Positions 32,703 to 42,301 of a stretch of DNA of 64,000 bases are shown here, one piece after another. Each line of letters starts with the position of its first letter. Position 1 is the first letter of the stretch. The notes under the pieces were generated by a model. The model searched no databases. It was not told the origin of the DNA and saw only the letters and a list, made by a program, of their open reading frames with translations. The translations under genes and the position numbers were made by a program. The stretch comes from an uncultured Prevotellaceae bacterium (GTDB taxonomy: Bacteria; Bacteroidota; Bacteroidia; Bacteroidales; Bacteroidaceae), in assembly GCA_902775475.1 (NCBI GenBank), contig CACYME010000016.1:62001-126000 (forward strand). The letters run 5' to 3'.

Positions 32703-35549
32703 ATGGTCAAAATGAAACACACTGTCATCACATTCCTCTGTATTTTTTTCGTTTCCCTGCAGGCATCGGCCCAGACGGACTCTGCCAAGACCAGCAAGAA
32801 GAAAGAACGCCAGATTCAGCTCTCAGGCGAAATTTACGACTCGTTCACCAAGGCCAAGGTGAAAGCCTTCATGACGCTCATGCGCAAGGACAGCAGCGTG
32901 GTCGACACCATGACCTGCTACACCTGGGGCACCTCGAGCTACTACGAGTTCAAGGTTCCCGCCAAGAACGACGACTTCATCATCAAAGCCACCGCCGACG
33001 GCTACCAGGACACGACGATGGTCTACCAGCTGCGCCACATTGCCCGCAACTCGTGGTTCGAGCTGCCCCGCATGCTCATCAAGAAGAAGCAGCGCTCCGA
33101 CGACGACGTCTACAAAGACGTAGACCTGAACGGCGTGGTCATCACCGGCACGAAGGTGAAGCTGGCCTATCGCGGCGACACGCTGGTCTACAACGCGTCG
33201 GCCTTCAACATGCCCGAAGGCTCGATGCTCGACGGCCTCATCCGCCAGATGCCCGGCGCCGAGCTGAAGGAGAACGGCGACATCTACATCAACGGCAAGA
33301 AGGTGGACTACCTGACACTCAACGGCAAGGACTTCTTCAAAGGCCAGAACAAGGTGATGCTCGACAACCTGCCCTACTACACCGTAAAGGAACTGAAGGT
33401 CTACGACAAGTCGACCAAGCAGAGCGAACTCATTGGCCACGACGTGGAGAAGAAGGACTACGTGATGGACGTGCAGCTGAAACGCGAGTACAACCGCGGC
33501 CTGCTGGGCAACGTGGAGGGTGGCCTGGGCACCGACGAGCGCTACCTGGCACGCCTCTTCGGGCTCTACTACGACGACCACTCACGCGTCTCCGTCTTCG
33601 GCAACACGAACAACATCAACGAGAACCGCCGACCCGGCGGCGAGGGCGAATGGCGCCCCAGCAACATGCCCCAGGGACTGCAGGCCACCAAGCAGGCAGG
33701 ACTGCACATAGAGACCGAGGACCAGGACAAGAACTGGGAGGAGGAGATGGACGCCACTTTCAACTGGAGCGATGCCGACAACCTGAGCCGCAGCTCGTCG
33801 GAACGCTTCGCCACCGGCGGCAACATCCAGAGCGGCAACCGGTCGTGGAGCCGGCAGAAGGACTTCCGCTTCGACGCCAACAACTACTTCCAGATCAAGG
33901 TGCCCGTCACCCTCTGGACGGGGGTCTACCTCAACTATAGCAACGGCCACCGCAACACCAGCAGCCAGGACTCCACCTTCCGCCAGACACTCATCAACCA
34001 GACGCTGAACGACGGGCGCAACAACTTCCGCACGCTGAGCCTCAGCGGCAACCTCGGAATGCACCACAAGTTCGACTGGGGCGACTACCTCTCGTTCGCC
34101 TTCAACGGCTCCTACAACAAATCGAAGCCCAGCGAGAGCTACAGCCTCAGCCGCACCTACTACGCACAGACCGACAGCACAGGTCTGCGACACTATTATA
34201 ACGACACCCACAGCAGCAGCTACTCCTACAGCGCCCAGTTCGGCTACCATTTCCAGATGCCCAACCGCTGGTTCATCAGCCCCGAGGCGAGGTACCAGCA
34301 GAACTGGAACAAAGGCGTTAACGACAACTTCCGCCTCGACTGGCTCAAAGAGGTGGCTTCCGACAAGCAGCAGACGGTGTGGCTTCCCTCCACACGCGAT
34401 GCCCTGCTCAGCGTGAAGGACCACGACAACAGCGACACTCAGATAGCCCTGAACCGCACATTCGGCGGAGAGCTGGACATCTATCACAGCGACGACCAGC
34501 AGTACTTCACCATCACTCTTCCCATCAGCAACACCCATGAACGGCTGCACTATACCAACGCCGATCTTGACACCGTTGCCCGCCGAAGCTACGTGGACTT
34601 CAATCCGCGCATCGACTGGTATCGATGGGGTGTCAAACGGGGCCTGAGCCAACTGGGCTACAACCTGAGCACTAGCCGCCCCAGCCTCGAAAGCCTGCTG
34701 CCCGTAGACGACACCACCAACCCGCTCGTCACCCGCATCAACAATCCCGACCTGAAGCGGACGCTGAGCCATAACGTCAACATCGCCTTCCAGTTCAACA
34801 ACGACAGCACCCGACATTTCGCCCGCCTCTGGAGCAACGCCTCGCTGGTGCAGCACTCCATCGGCACGCGCACCATCTACAACACCACCACCGGCGCCTA
34901 CACCTTCACCCAGGACAACATCAGCGGCAACTGGAACTGGAGCCTCGGCACCAGCTACGAACAGCCCCTCGACAGCGCCAAGCGCCTCACCCTCCAGCAG
35001 AGCGCCGACGTCAGCTACAACCACAGCGTTGACTTCCCCGTCCAGTATGTTGCGACTGAGTCGCAACAAACAGAGCAGGCCAAGAGCACCGTCCACAACT
35101 GGACGCTCCACGAGCGCCTGGGCCTGGAGTACCAGAAAGACAAGCTCACCGCTGGCATCAGCGCCGACGTGGACTGGCGACGCTCAACCAGCAAGCGCGA
35201 GAACTTCGAGAACATCAGCGCCTTCGACTACAGCTACGGAGGTCATCTGCGCTACACCATCCCCTGGCTGAAACTCTACGTAGGCACCGACATCCGCATG
35301 TACAGCCGCCGAGGCTATCAGAGCGAGATGATGAATACCGATGACCTGGTGTGGAACGCCGAGCTGTCGCGCTCGTTCTTCATGGAGAAGCTCACCATGA
35401 AGCTCACCGCCTTCGACCTGTTGCACCAGCTGTCGAGCAAGCAGTACTCGGTCAACGCCCAGGGACGCACAGAGAGCTGGGTGAACTGCATTCCCCGCTA
35501 CGTGATGCTCTCCTTGACCTACAGGTTCACGCAAAAGAAAAAGCAGTAA
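32703..35549 (+). CDS. Outer-membrane beta-barrel receptor-like protein
   Basis: A 948-aa exported protein: signal peptide within residues 4-24 (KHTVITFLCIFFVSLQASAQ), a carboxypeptidase-regulatory-like beta domain (residues ~35-120, LSGEIYDSFTKAKVKAFMTL), a plug-like domain (VVITGTKVKLAYRGDTLVY to YTVKELKVYDKS, about 150-250), and a long barrel of alternating polar/aromatic strands ending in VMLSLTYRFTQ. It belongs to the outer membrane beta-barrel (PF14905-like) group related to TonB-dependent receptors. No SusD partner lies nearby, so it is not a SusC of a polysaccharide locus. ATG 32712 is an alternative start. The structured RNA candidate is in its leader. Confidence 0.85.
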   Translation: MVKMKHTVITFLCIFFVSLQASAQTDSAKTSKKKERQIQLSGEIYDSFTKAKVKAFMTLMRKDSSVVDTMTCYTWGTSSYYEFKVPAKNDDFIIKATADGYQDTTMVYQLRHIARNSWFELPRMLIKKKQRSDDDVYKDVDLNGVVITGTKVKLAYRGDTLVYNASAFNMPEGSMLDGLIRQMPGAELKENGDIYINGKKVDYLTLNGKDFFKGQNKVMLDNLPYYTVKELKVYDKSTKQSELIGHDVEKKDYVMDVQLKREYNRGLLGNVEGGLGTDERYLARLFGLYYDDHSRVSVFGNTNNINENRRPGGEGEWRPSNMPQGLQATKQAGLHIETEDQDKNWEEEMDATFNWSDADNLSRSSSERFATGGNIQSGNRSWSRQKDFRFDANNYFQIKVPVTLWTGVYLNYSNGHRNTSSQDSTFRQTLINQTLNDGRNNFRTLSLSGNLGMHHKFDWGDYLSFAFNGSYNKSKPSESYSLSRTYYAQTDSTGLRHYYNDTHSSSYSYSAQFGYHFQMPNRWFISPEARYQQNWNKGVNDNFRLDWLKEVASDKQQTVWLPSTRDALLSVKDHDNSDTQIALNRTFGGELDIYHSDDQQYFTITLPISNTHERLHYTNADLDTVARRSYVDFNPRIDWYRWGVKRGLSQLGYNLSTSRPSLESLLPVDDTTNPLVTRINNPDLKRTLSHNVNIAFQFNNDSTRHFARLWSNASLVQHSIGTRTIYNTTTGAYTFTQDNISGNWNWSLGTSYEQPLDSAKRLTLQQSADVSYNHSVDFPVQYVATESQQTEQAKSTVHNWTLHERLGLEYQKDKLTAGISADVDWRRSTSKRENFENISAFDYSYGGHLRYTIPWLKLYVGTDIRMYSRRGYQSEMMNTDDLVWNAELSRSFFMEKLTMKLTAFDLLHQLSSKQYSVNAQGRTESWVNCIPRYVMLSLTYRFTQKKKQ

Positions 35550-35576
35550 ACCGCTGACAGAGAAGAACTTTTAACA

Positions 35577-37529
35577 ATGGAAAAGAAGACAATTGCCGTA
35601 CTGGGCATGATGTGCGCCAGCTGTGCCGCCAACGTGGAGAAGAAGCTCAACTTGCTTGAGGGCATCAGCCATGCCAGCGTCAACCTACCCGGGCGCACCG
35701 TCCTCGTGGAATTCGACCCTGCACGCATTACGCTACAGCAGATGAAGGACGCACTCGGCGGTATCGGCTACGACATGATTATCGAGGAAGACCGCAACGT
35801 GGAGGCCATCGAGCGTCGCACCTATCAGCAGCTGCGCCGCAAGGTGCTGCTCTCCTGGTGCTTCGCCCTCCTCGTCATGGCACTCAGCATGGGCTGGTTC
35901 CGGTTGTCGGCATTTGGTGATGACACCCGAAACCAGACCTGCCTCATTATCGCCCTGCTGAACCTGGTCTATTGCGGACGCCAGTTCTATACTACCGCCT
36001 GGCGACAGCTGCTCCACGGTTCGGCCAACATGGATACGCTCGTGGCGCTCTCCACCGCCATCTCGTTCCTCTTCAGCGCGTTCAACACGTTCTGGGGAGA
36101 GCAGGTATGGAGCAGTCGAGGCATCGAGTGGCACACTTATTTCGACGCCTCGGTGATGATTATCACCTTCGTGCTCACCGGCCGTCTCTTAGAGGAGCGC
36201 GCCAAGCAGAGCACCGCCGGCAGCATCCGCTCGCTGATGGGGCTACAGCCAAAGACGGCCCACTGTCTGCTTGACGCTTCGGGCGTGAAGGCGCCCAATG
36301 GCTCTCCCGTCGACATCCCCATTGCCGCCGTTCAGCCTGGCGACATCCTTGAAGTGCGTCCCGGCGAGAAAATCCCTGTTGACGGTTCAGTATGTGGCAT
36401 CTCTGTTGACGGTTCAGTATGTGGCGATGCCATCGCCACCATCGACGAGAGCATGATGACCGGCGAGTCCGTCGCCATAGAAAAGAAGCCCGGTGACAAG
36501 CTGCTGGCAGGCACCATCGTGCTCCCTTCCCTTCGTGAGGGGGCTAAGACAGCCCTGCGCATGAAGGCTGAAGAGGTGGGGCAGAAGACCGTCTTGGCGA
36601 ACATGATACGCATGGTGCAAGAGGCCCAAGGCTCAAAGGCCCCCGTACAACGCGTCGTTGACCGCATTGCCCTCATCTTCGTACCAACGGTGGTCGGTCT
36701 TTCGCTGCTCACCTTCTGCCTCTGGCTCATCATCGGCGGACAGGCCATGCTGCCGCAGGCAGTGCTCTCGGCGGTCAGCGTGCTGGTCATCGCCTGCCCT
36801 TGCGCAATGGGACTTGCCACGCCCACAGCCCTGATGGTAGGCATAGGCAAAGCTGCAGAGCGAGGCATCCTCATCAAGGATGCCACGGCACTGGAGGAGC
36901 TGAAGAACGTGGATGCTATGGTTGTGGACAAAACAGGAACGATGACCATCCCCACTGACGGTGCAGAAACGCTGCGCCCTCATGCTCAAGAAGCCATCAA
37001 CGAGCTACAGCGGATGGGCATCGACGTGTATATGATGAGCGGCGACAAGGAGGAGCGCGTTGCACCTATCGCCCAGGCCGCCCGCATTACTCACTATCAG
37101 GCGCAGGTGTTGCCACAGGATAAAGAGAATCTGGTGAAGCGGATGCAGGCGGAAGGCCACCATGTGGCTATGGTGGGCGACGGCATCAACGACTCGCAGG
37201 CACTGGCCACAGCCAATGTCAGCATCGCTATGGGAGGCGGCACCGACGTGGCGATGGACGTAGCACAGGTGACGCTGATGTCGGGTGAGCTGCGACGCAT
37301 TCCAGAAGCTATCAGCCTCTCGCGCAAAACCGTAGGGATGATTCACCAGAATCTCTTCTGGGCCTTTATATATAACGTTGTGTGCATCCCGCTGGCCGCC
37401 GGCCTACCCTATATCTTTGGAGCTTCCTGGCAAATCACCCCCATGTGGGCATCGGCGCTGATGGCGTTCAGCAGCGTCAGCGTGGTGCTGAACAGTCTTC
37501 GGCTCAAAGCAATGAAGAATGAGAAATGA
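35577..37529 (+). CDS. P1B-type heavy-metal ATPase lacking the nucleotide-binding domain
   Basis: A CopA-like metal-exporting ATPase with an N-terminal HMA domain (GMMCASC at 10-16), membrane segments, the TGES actuator loop, the CPC motif (IACPCAMGLATP), the phosphorylated Asp451 in DKTGTMT, GDGIND near residue 535 and eight-helix topology. Two oddities are plain. Between DKTGTMT and the LRPHAQEAI block only about 8 residues remain where homologues have about 110, so the N-domain with its HP motif is gone. A 27-bp tandem duplication (VDGSVCGIS-VDGSVCG) lengthens the actuator domain. At 650 aa it is about 100 shorter than usual. It may be inactive as a pump, or it may use nucleotide differently. 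Confidence 0.88.
   Translation: MEKKTIAVLGMMCASCAANVEKKLNLLEGISHASVNLPGRTVLVEFDPARITLQQMKDALGGIGYDMIIEEDRNVEAIERRTYQQLRRKVLLSWCFALLVMALSMGWFRLSAFGDDTRNQTCLIIALLNLVYCGRQFYTTAWRQLLHGSANMDTLVALSTAISFLFSAFNTFWGEQVWSSRGIEWHTYFDASVMIITFVLTGRLLEERAKQSTAGSIRSLMGLQPKTAHCLLDASGVKAPNGSPVDIPIAAVQPGDILEVRPGEKIPVDGSVCGISVDGSVCGDAIATIDESMMTGESVAIEKKPGDKLLAGTIVLPSLREGAKTALRMKAEEVGQKTVLANMIRMVQEAQGSKAPVQRVVDRIALIFVPTVVGLSLLTFCLWLIIGGQAMLPQAVLSAVSVLVIACPCAMGLATPTALMVGIGKAAERGILIKDATALEELKNVDAMVVDKTGTMTIPTDGAETLRPHAQEAINELQRMGIDVYMMSGDKEERVAPIAQAARITHYQAQVLPQDKENLVKRMQAEGHHVAMVGDGINDSQALATANVSIAMGGGTDVAMDVAQVTLMSGELRRIPEAISLSRKTVGMIHQNLFWAFIYNVVCIPLAAGLPYIFGASWQITPMWASALMAFSSVSVVLNSLRLKAMKNEK
36377..36425 (+). 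repeat. 27-bp tandem duplication inside the P-type ATPase gene
   Basis: TGTTGACGGTTCAGTATGTG occurs at 36377 and again at 36404, with the following GC also identical. It adds 9 residues ahead of the TGES loop without changing the frame. Confidence 0.9.
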
Positions 37530-37574
37530 GAAATGGATAGACTCAGCACATTGGCAAGTCTATCCATTTCTCAT
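37526..37574. terminator. Bidirectional terminator between convergent genes
   Basis: An 18-nt arm (37526-37543, ATGAGAAATGGATAGACT) is perfectly complementary to 37557-37574 around a 13-nt loop. It begins inside the last codons of the ATPase gene and ends 7 bp before the GH105 stop. Confidence 0.85.
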
Positions 37575-37580
37575 TTCTCA

Positions 37581-39899
37581 TTACTCATTCCCCACAACTA
37601 CTTTCAGCGGCTGGCGCAAGGAGCGTAGCGTCCAGTCGATACGTTCCTGCCATTCCTTCATGGTGCGCACATCGTTTTTCGACCAGGCAGAGCCAAAGTA
37701 ATAGGTGAAACGCTCACCTTTATACCCGTCGAGGATGCCCAGTGCATGGCCCTCATTGCCACTGCTTGGCTGGGCAAAGAGTTTCTTCGACGTCACGACG
37801 TTTCCTTTCGGATAGAGCGTTGCCACGAAGAGCTGGCAGTTGTTCACGCGAGGATTGTCTGTGGGGTCAGCGTAAGCTACGTAGTCCTTACCCAGCACGA
37901 CACTTTCCTTGTCCTCAGAATGGATAACGACGCCGGAAGCCAGCTGCGAAGGCTGCTTCAGACTGGTGTACCAGACGGTCATGCGGTTGAAGTTACTCCC
38001 CTTGTCCAGCGAAATGATACGATGCTCAGTGATGCTGTCACCCCGATAAGCCGTTTTCTGATAGTTCAGCAGCACGGTGGTACGCAGGGGACCGTTGTCG
38101 AGCACCTCATAATCCTTGAAGCAATAGGGATAGACGAGCTGGTCGCCGTCCAGCAGCGCCGGCGTTCCGCACCCCAGCGTTGCCCCAACCTTATAGAGAT
38201 CCATGCCACGCCCGTGGTCGTGATGGTACGAGAACTGGCGGTAGAGCGAATCGCCCTGCTGGCGGTTCTCCTTGCGAAGCCGCTCCACAGCGGGCATCAT
38301 CACCACATCCTCTATCCAATAGCGCTGTTCCACCACCAGTTCTGGTGTGTTCTTTGACCACACGTCGATGCCATAGCTCTTCTCGCCGCTCTTTTGCAGG
38401 GCAGGACCGTAGACACGGTAGGCGCCCCGGTCGTTCTCCCACGCGTAGTCGTCTTTCCGTTCGGGATATATCCGTCCGTAGCACACAGTCTTGCAGACCT
38501 TCGGCGTACCTTTCTTTATCGTGAGAACGAGTTTGGAATGCGGAGAGACACCAGCATCGATGAGCACCTTTTCGTCGTAGGAGAGCTGATAAGGCAGTTC
38601 CTGTCCTGCCGGGTCGTAGACAACAAGCTGGCGTCCGCCGTGTATTCCCAGTCGGGCATAGATGTCGCCAGCATCCAGCTCCACCACCTGCTGGCGGAAC
38701 TCATCGCTCTCGTTGCTGATAGTGACTTTGACGGCAGCAGAGGAAACTGCGTTCACGGAAGCATCCTCTAAACGCAGATGCTCACAAGCAGCCAACAGGA
38801 AAGCACCGACGCCAAAGTTTGCCTGCGAGTGGGCATCGACGGTCTTTGTAGGGTCGGGTTTCTCGCCGATGGGCTGCACGAAACCTACGCTTCCATCCTC
38901 CTGCAAAGCCACCGTGGTGAGATATTTCCATGCCTTTTCAATGACAGGAACATAGGTCTCACGGTCGAGCAAGCCATGGTTCACGCCCCAGAGCATCCCA
39001 TAGGTAAAGAAGGCAGTGCCACTGGTTTCCGGGCCTGGGGCATCGTCTTCGCAGAGCATGCTACGACTCCAGTAGCCACCCGGACGCTGCACGCGAGCCA
39101 CGCCCTCGGCCAGCTCGCGGAAGCGCTGCAAGAAGAAATCGCGGTGCTGGTAGTCTTCAGGCATGTCACTGAGCACCTTGGCCAGTCCGGCCAGCACCCA
39201 CCCGTCGCCACGGGCCCAGAAGCTCTTGCCGTCGTTGCAAGCGGTCTTCACCTTCGGATAGATATACTTGGCATCACGATAGTAGAGCTGCTCGTCCTTG
39301 TCGTACATCAGTTCGTCGGACCACTTGAAGTTATCATAGAGCTTGTCAAGGTATTTCACCTCCCCCGTGGCCTTATAGAGCTTTGTCATCACGGGCATGA
39401 CCATGTAGAGTGCGTCGGCCCACCACCAGAAATCGTTCTGCGGCTGGCGCACCTCATAGTCCATCACCTCGATGGCGCGGGCAATCTTATAGGGGTCGGG
39501 GTTCATCTCGTACATATCGAGATAGGTCTGGAAACAAATCTGCCAGTCACCGAAGAGCGCATAGTCCTGTCCCTCGCCATACGTTTTGTACTTCCACTTT
39601 GAGGGGTCTTTTTCCCTTGCCCCCTGCCACTTGTTGTGGCGAGCCCATTCATCGCTGTAGGCCAGCCATCGGGCCACGCCAAGCAGCCGATAGGCTTCCA
39701 TGTTGCCCGTGTGATAGGCGGCCTCGTCCCAGAAGGAGCGCACCTTTGGCGAGTGGTGTTGCTGCCAGTAGTCATTCACTTTTGTGATGATTTCCACCGT
39801 TGAGGGGGGATTTGGCTCTGGACGTTTCTTGCGGGCCCGGGCAGATGCCGATGTCGCAAGAATCATCAAGGAAAGTAGTAAGAGGGTCGTTCGTTTCAT
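37581..39899 (-). CDS. GH105 unsaturated rhamnogalacturonyl hydrolase fused to DUF4861
   Basis: A 772-aa exported enzyme (signal RTTLLLLSLMILATSASA). Residues ~30-385 are the (alpha/alpha)6 barrel of family GH105, which removes the 4,5-unsaturated sugar left by pectate or rhamnogalacturonan lyases: FWWWADALYMVMPVMTKLY and GKSFWARGDGWVLAGLAKVL are the active-site blocks with the catalytic Asp residues. Residues ~400-772 are a DUF4861 beta domain (SNESDEFRQQVVELDAGD, HDHGRGMDLYKVGATLGC). It lies 11 bp after the DPP-IV gene and is probably co-transcribed with it. Lyases, SusC/D and a regulator are absent here. Confidence 0.88.
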   Translation of the reverse strand: MKRTTLLLLSLMILATSASARARKKRPEPNPPSTVEIITKVNDYWQQHHSPKVRSFWDEAAYHTGNMEAYRLLGVARWLAYSDEWARHNKWQGAREKDPSKWKYKTYGEGQDYALFGDWQICFQTYLDMYEMNPDPYKIARAIEVMDYEVRQPQNDFWWWADALYMVMPVMTKLYKATGEVKYLDKLYDNFKWSDELMYDKDEQLYYRDAKYIYPKVKTACNDGKSFWARGDGWVLAGLAKVLSDMPEDYQHRDFFLQRFRELAEGVARVQRPGGYWSRSMLCEDDAPGPETSGTAFFTYGMLWGVNHGLLDRETYVPVIEKAWKYLTTVALQEDGSVGFVQPIGEKPDPTKTVDAHSQANFGVGAFLLAACEHLRLEDASVNAVSSAAVKVTISNESDEFRQQVVELDAGDIYARLGIHGGRQLVVYDPAGQELPYQLSYDEKVLIDAGVSPHSKLVLTIKKGTPKVCKTVCYGRIYPERKDDYAWENDRGAYRVYGPALQKSGEKSYGIDVWSKNTPELVVEQRYWIEDVVMMPAVERLRKENRQQGDSLYRQFSYHHDHGRGMDLYKVGATLGCGTPALLDGDQLVYPYCFKDYEVLDNGPLRTTVLLNYQKTAYRGDSITEHRIISLDKGSNFNRMTVWYTSLKQPSQLASGVVIHSEDKESVVLGKDYVAYADPTDNPRVNNCQLFVATLYPKGNVVTSKKLFAQPSSGNEGHALGILDGYKGERFTYYFGSAWSKNDVRTMKEWQERIDWTLRSLRQPLKVVVGNE

Positions 39900-39910
39900 T
39901 GTCTTAGGAT

Positions 39911-42157
39911 TTATTTCAAGTGATTGTTAAAAAAGTTCACACACTGACGGAACAGGTGGTTACGCGTGTTCCCACCGTAGATGCTATGGTTGCGGTTGGT
40001 ATAGACCAGTTGCGAGAAGTCCTTATCGGCCTGTACGAGGGCGTCGACATACTCGGCCGTATTCTGATAGTGTACATTATCGTCGGCCAGGCCGTGGCAG
40101 ATAAGCAATGCGCCATGCAGCTTGCCGACACGGGCGATGGGGCACACATCGTCATAGCCCGATGCGTTCTCGTTGGGCGTACGCATGAAGCGCTCGGTAT
40201 ATACCGTGTCATAGAAGCGCCAGCAGGTAGGCGGAGCAATGGCGATGCCACAGCAGAACACCTCGCGGCCCTCCGACATCGACATCAGCGTGTTCCAGCC
40301 ACCGTAGCTCCAGCCCCAGATGGCGATGCGCTCCTTGTCTACATAGCCTTGCTGTCCCAGCCAGAGCGCCGTCTCCACCTGGTCCTTGGCTTCCAGGTCG
40401 CCTAAGCGCAGGTAGGTACACTTCTCAAACTCGGCGCCGCGACCGCCCGTACCCCGGTTGTCAACACAGACGCACACATAGCCCTGCTGGGCCAAATACT
40501 GTTCGAGGATGGCTCCCTGTCCACTCATGCCAATTCCCCAGGCGTTCTTCACCTGCTGGTTGCCCGGGCCACCATACTGGTACATCACCACCGGATATTT
40601 CTTCGAAGCATCGAAAATAGCAGGCTTCACCATCCAGCCATACAGCCTCACGCCCTCGGTAGTGGTAAAGGTGAGCCACTCCTTCTTGCCCATATCATAG
40701 GAGGCATACTTCGCAGCCAGCTTCTTATTGTCTACCAGCGTGGCTACGGTCTTGCCCTGCGTGTTGCGCAGCGTAATCTGCGTGGGCGTATCGATGTTGC
40801 TCCAGGTGCAGATGTAGTTCTTAAAATCATTGGAGAAGATGGCCGACGACCACCCACCTTCTGTGGTGAGGCAGTCGGTCTTACCGTTCTTGTGGGCCAC
40901 GAACACCTGCTGGTCCGTGGGGCCATTGTTCAGGGCGGCAAAGTAGATGTCGCCCGTGGCCTCGTCGTAGCCATAGACATCGGTGACAATGGTGTGCAGG
41001 TTCTTCTCGCCACCACCTAAGCGCTGCCCCTGTGGCAGATCGCCCACCTTGCGCAGCTGCTGTCCGTTGAGATTATAGAGGTAGAGGTGATTGTAGCCGT
41101 CGCGCTCGCTGGTGAGAAGGATATTGTTCTTCGTTATCTTCACGTTGGCAAATACATTCTCGTTGATGTATTTGTCCACCTTGTCCTCTATAATCTGCTG
41201 GCAAACAGTGGTGAGCGGATTAGCCATAAAGATGCGCAGGCAGTCCTGGTGGCGGTTCAACGTGAAGACGGCCACCTTCGTGGGGTCGCTGGTGGACACG
41301 ATGCGGGGAATGTAGCCGTCAGCATCCAGTGGCAACTGCATCTCACGTGTCTGATGGCTCTTGATGTCATAGCTGAGCAGCTTCACGCTGGAGTTCTGCT
41401 GGCCTGCCTTCGGATATTTATAGGTGTAAAGACCCGGATACTCAGCAAACTCCTCGCGGGCGGGATGCGATGCCTTAAACAGCTGCATGGAGTATTCCCT
41501 CACCTGGCTCTCGTCGTAGCGCACCCAGACGATTTGCTTCGAGTCGGCGCTGAACGTCATGGCCGAGTTGAACGAGAACTCCTCCTCGTTCACCCAGTCG
41601 GGCAGGCCGTTGATGACCGCATTGTGACTGCCGTCCTTCGTCACCTGACTCTCCGCGTTGTTGTAGAGCAGTTTCACCAGGAAGATGTTATTATCGCGCA
41701 CGAAGGCCACCTGCAGGCCGTCTGGGCTCCACACCGGGGTCTGCTGCGGACCGCCATCGCTTAGCGGTTCCAGCTTGTTGTTAGCTATCGAGAAAATATA
41801 ATATACGGCTGTGAAGGAGTGGCGATAGATGCGCTGTGTCTGCGTCTGGATGAGGATATGCTTGGCGTCTGGGCTCATCACATAGCCCTCCACCCTGTTC
41901 ACCTTCGCCCCACGGGCCGTAGCCGCATCGAAAAGGATGCCCGTCTGCTTTCCAGTACGGAAGGAATACTTCACAATCTGCTTGCCGTCAGCCGAAATCT
42001 GGGCATAGCTCTCGCCATCGCTCAGTGGCTCCACGGCCGAGATGGACTCTCCGCGGAACCCGCCGTCGGTAATTTCTTTCAAAGATAGTTTCTCTCCCGC
42101 CGTTGCCGACGAGACTGCCATCAAGAAGGTGGCACAAATCAGAAAAAAGATTCTCAT
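39911..42157 (-). CDS. Dipeptidyl peptidase IV-type S9 serine peptidase
   Basis: A 748-aa exported peptidase (signal RIFFLICATFLMAVSSATA) that removes Xaa-Pro or Xaa-Ala dipeptides from peptide N-termini in the periplasm. Residues ~25-500 form the beta-propeller with the DWVNEEEF loop whose Glu residues hold the substrate amino group. The C-terminal alpha/beta hydrolase has the nucleophile in GWSYGGW (about residue 610), the Asp in HGLADDNVHYQNT and the His in NRNHSIYGG. It is the first gene of a pair with GH105-DUF4861. Confidence 0.94.
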   Translation of the reverse strand: MRIFFLICATFLMAVSSATAGEKLSLKEITDGGFRGESISAVEPLSDGESYAQISADGKQIVKYSFRTGKQTGILFDAATARGAKVNRVEGYVMSPDAKHILIQTQTQRIYRHSFTAVYYIFSIANNKLEPLSDGGPQQTPVWSPDGLQVAFVRDNNIFLVKLLYNNAESQVTKDGSHNAVINGLPDWVNEEEFSFNSAMTFSADSKQIVWVRYDESQVREYSMQLFKASHPAREEFAEYPGLYTYKYPKAGQQNSSVKLLSYDIKSHQTREMQLPLDADGYIPRIVSTSDPTKVAVFTLNRHQDCLRIFMANPLTTVCQQIIEDKVDKYINENVFANVKITKNNILLTSERDGYNHLYLYNLNGQQLRKVGDLPQGQRLGGGEKNLHTIVTDVYGYDEATGDIYFAALNNGPTDQQVFVAHKNGKTDCLTTEGGWSSAIFSNDFKNYICTWSNIDTPTQITLRNTQGKTVATLVDNKKLAAKYASYDMGKKEWLTFTTTEGVRLYGWMVKPAIFDASKKYPVVMYQYGGPGNQQVKNAWGIGMSGQGAILEQYLAQQGYVCVCVDNRGTGGRGAEFEKCTYLRLGDLEAKDQVETALWLGQQGYVDKERIAIWGWSYGGWNTLMSMSEGREVFCCGIAIAPPTCWRFYDTVYTERFMRTPNENASGYDDVCPIARVGKLHGALLICHGLADDNVHYQNTAEYVDALVQADKDFSQLVYTNRNHSIYGGNTRNHLFRQCVNFFNNHLK

Positions 42158-42192
42158 TGTCTTTGTATGCTTAATTCGACTGTTTTTGAATG

Positions 42193-42200
42193 CAAAGATA
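42193..42200 (-). promoter_or_regulatory. Promoter element of the DPP-IV/GH105 pair
   Basis: Minus-strand TATCTTTG, 35 bases before the ATG. Confidence 0.55.
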
Positions 42201-42244
42201 AAGAAAAACTGGGAATAAAAGAAACGATTGATAGTTTTTTTTCA

Positions 42245-42269
42245 GCACCGCCATGGAAAAAGGCGGTGC
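42245..42269. terminator. Hairpin after the uvrD-type gene
   Basis: GCACCGCC (42245-42252) pairs with GGCGGTGC (42262-42269). It lies downstream of the minus-strand helicase gene. No U tract follows in that direction, so the assignment is tentative. Confidence 0.4.
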
Positions 42270-42301
42270 CGATGGAACATCTTGCTGGCCATGCTAAGCC
42301 A

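Noticed and set aside
33582-35111. 509-codon minus-strand frame opposite the OMP gene
   Set aside because: Val/Ala/Glu-rich shadow without start context; the plus strand encodes the barrel.
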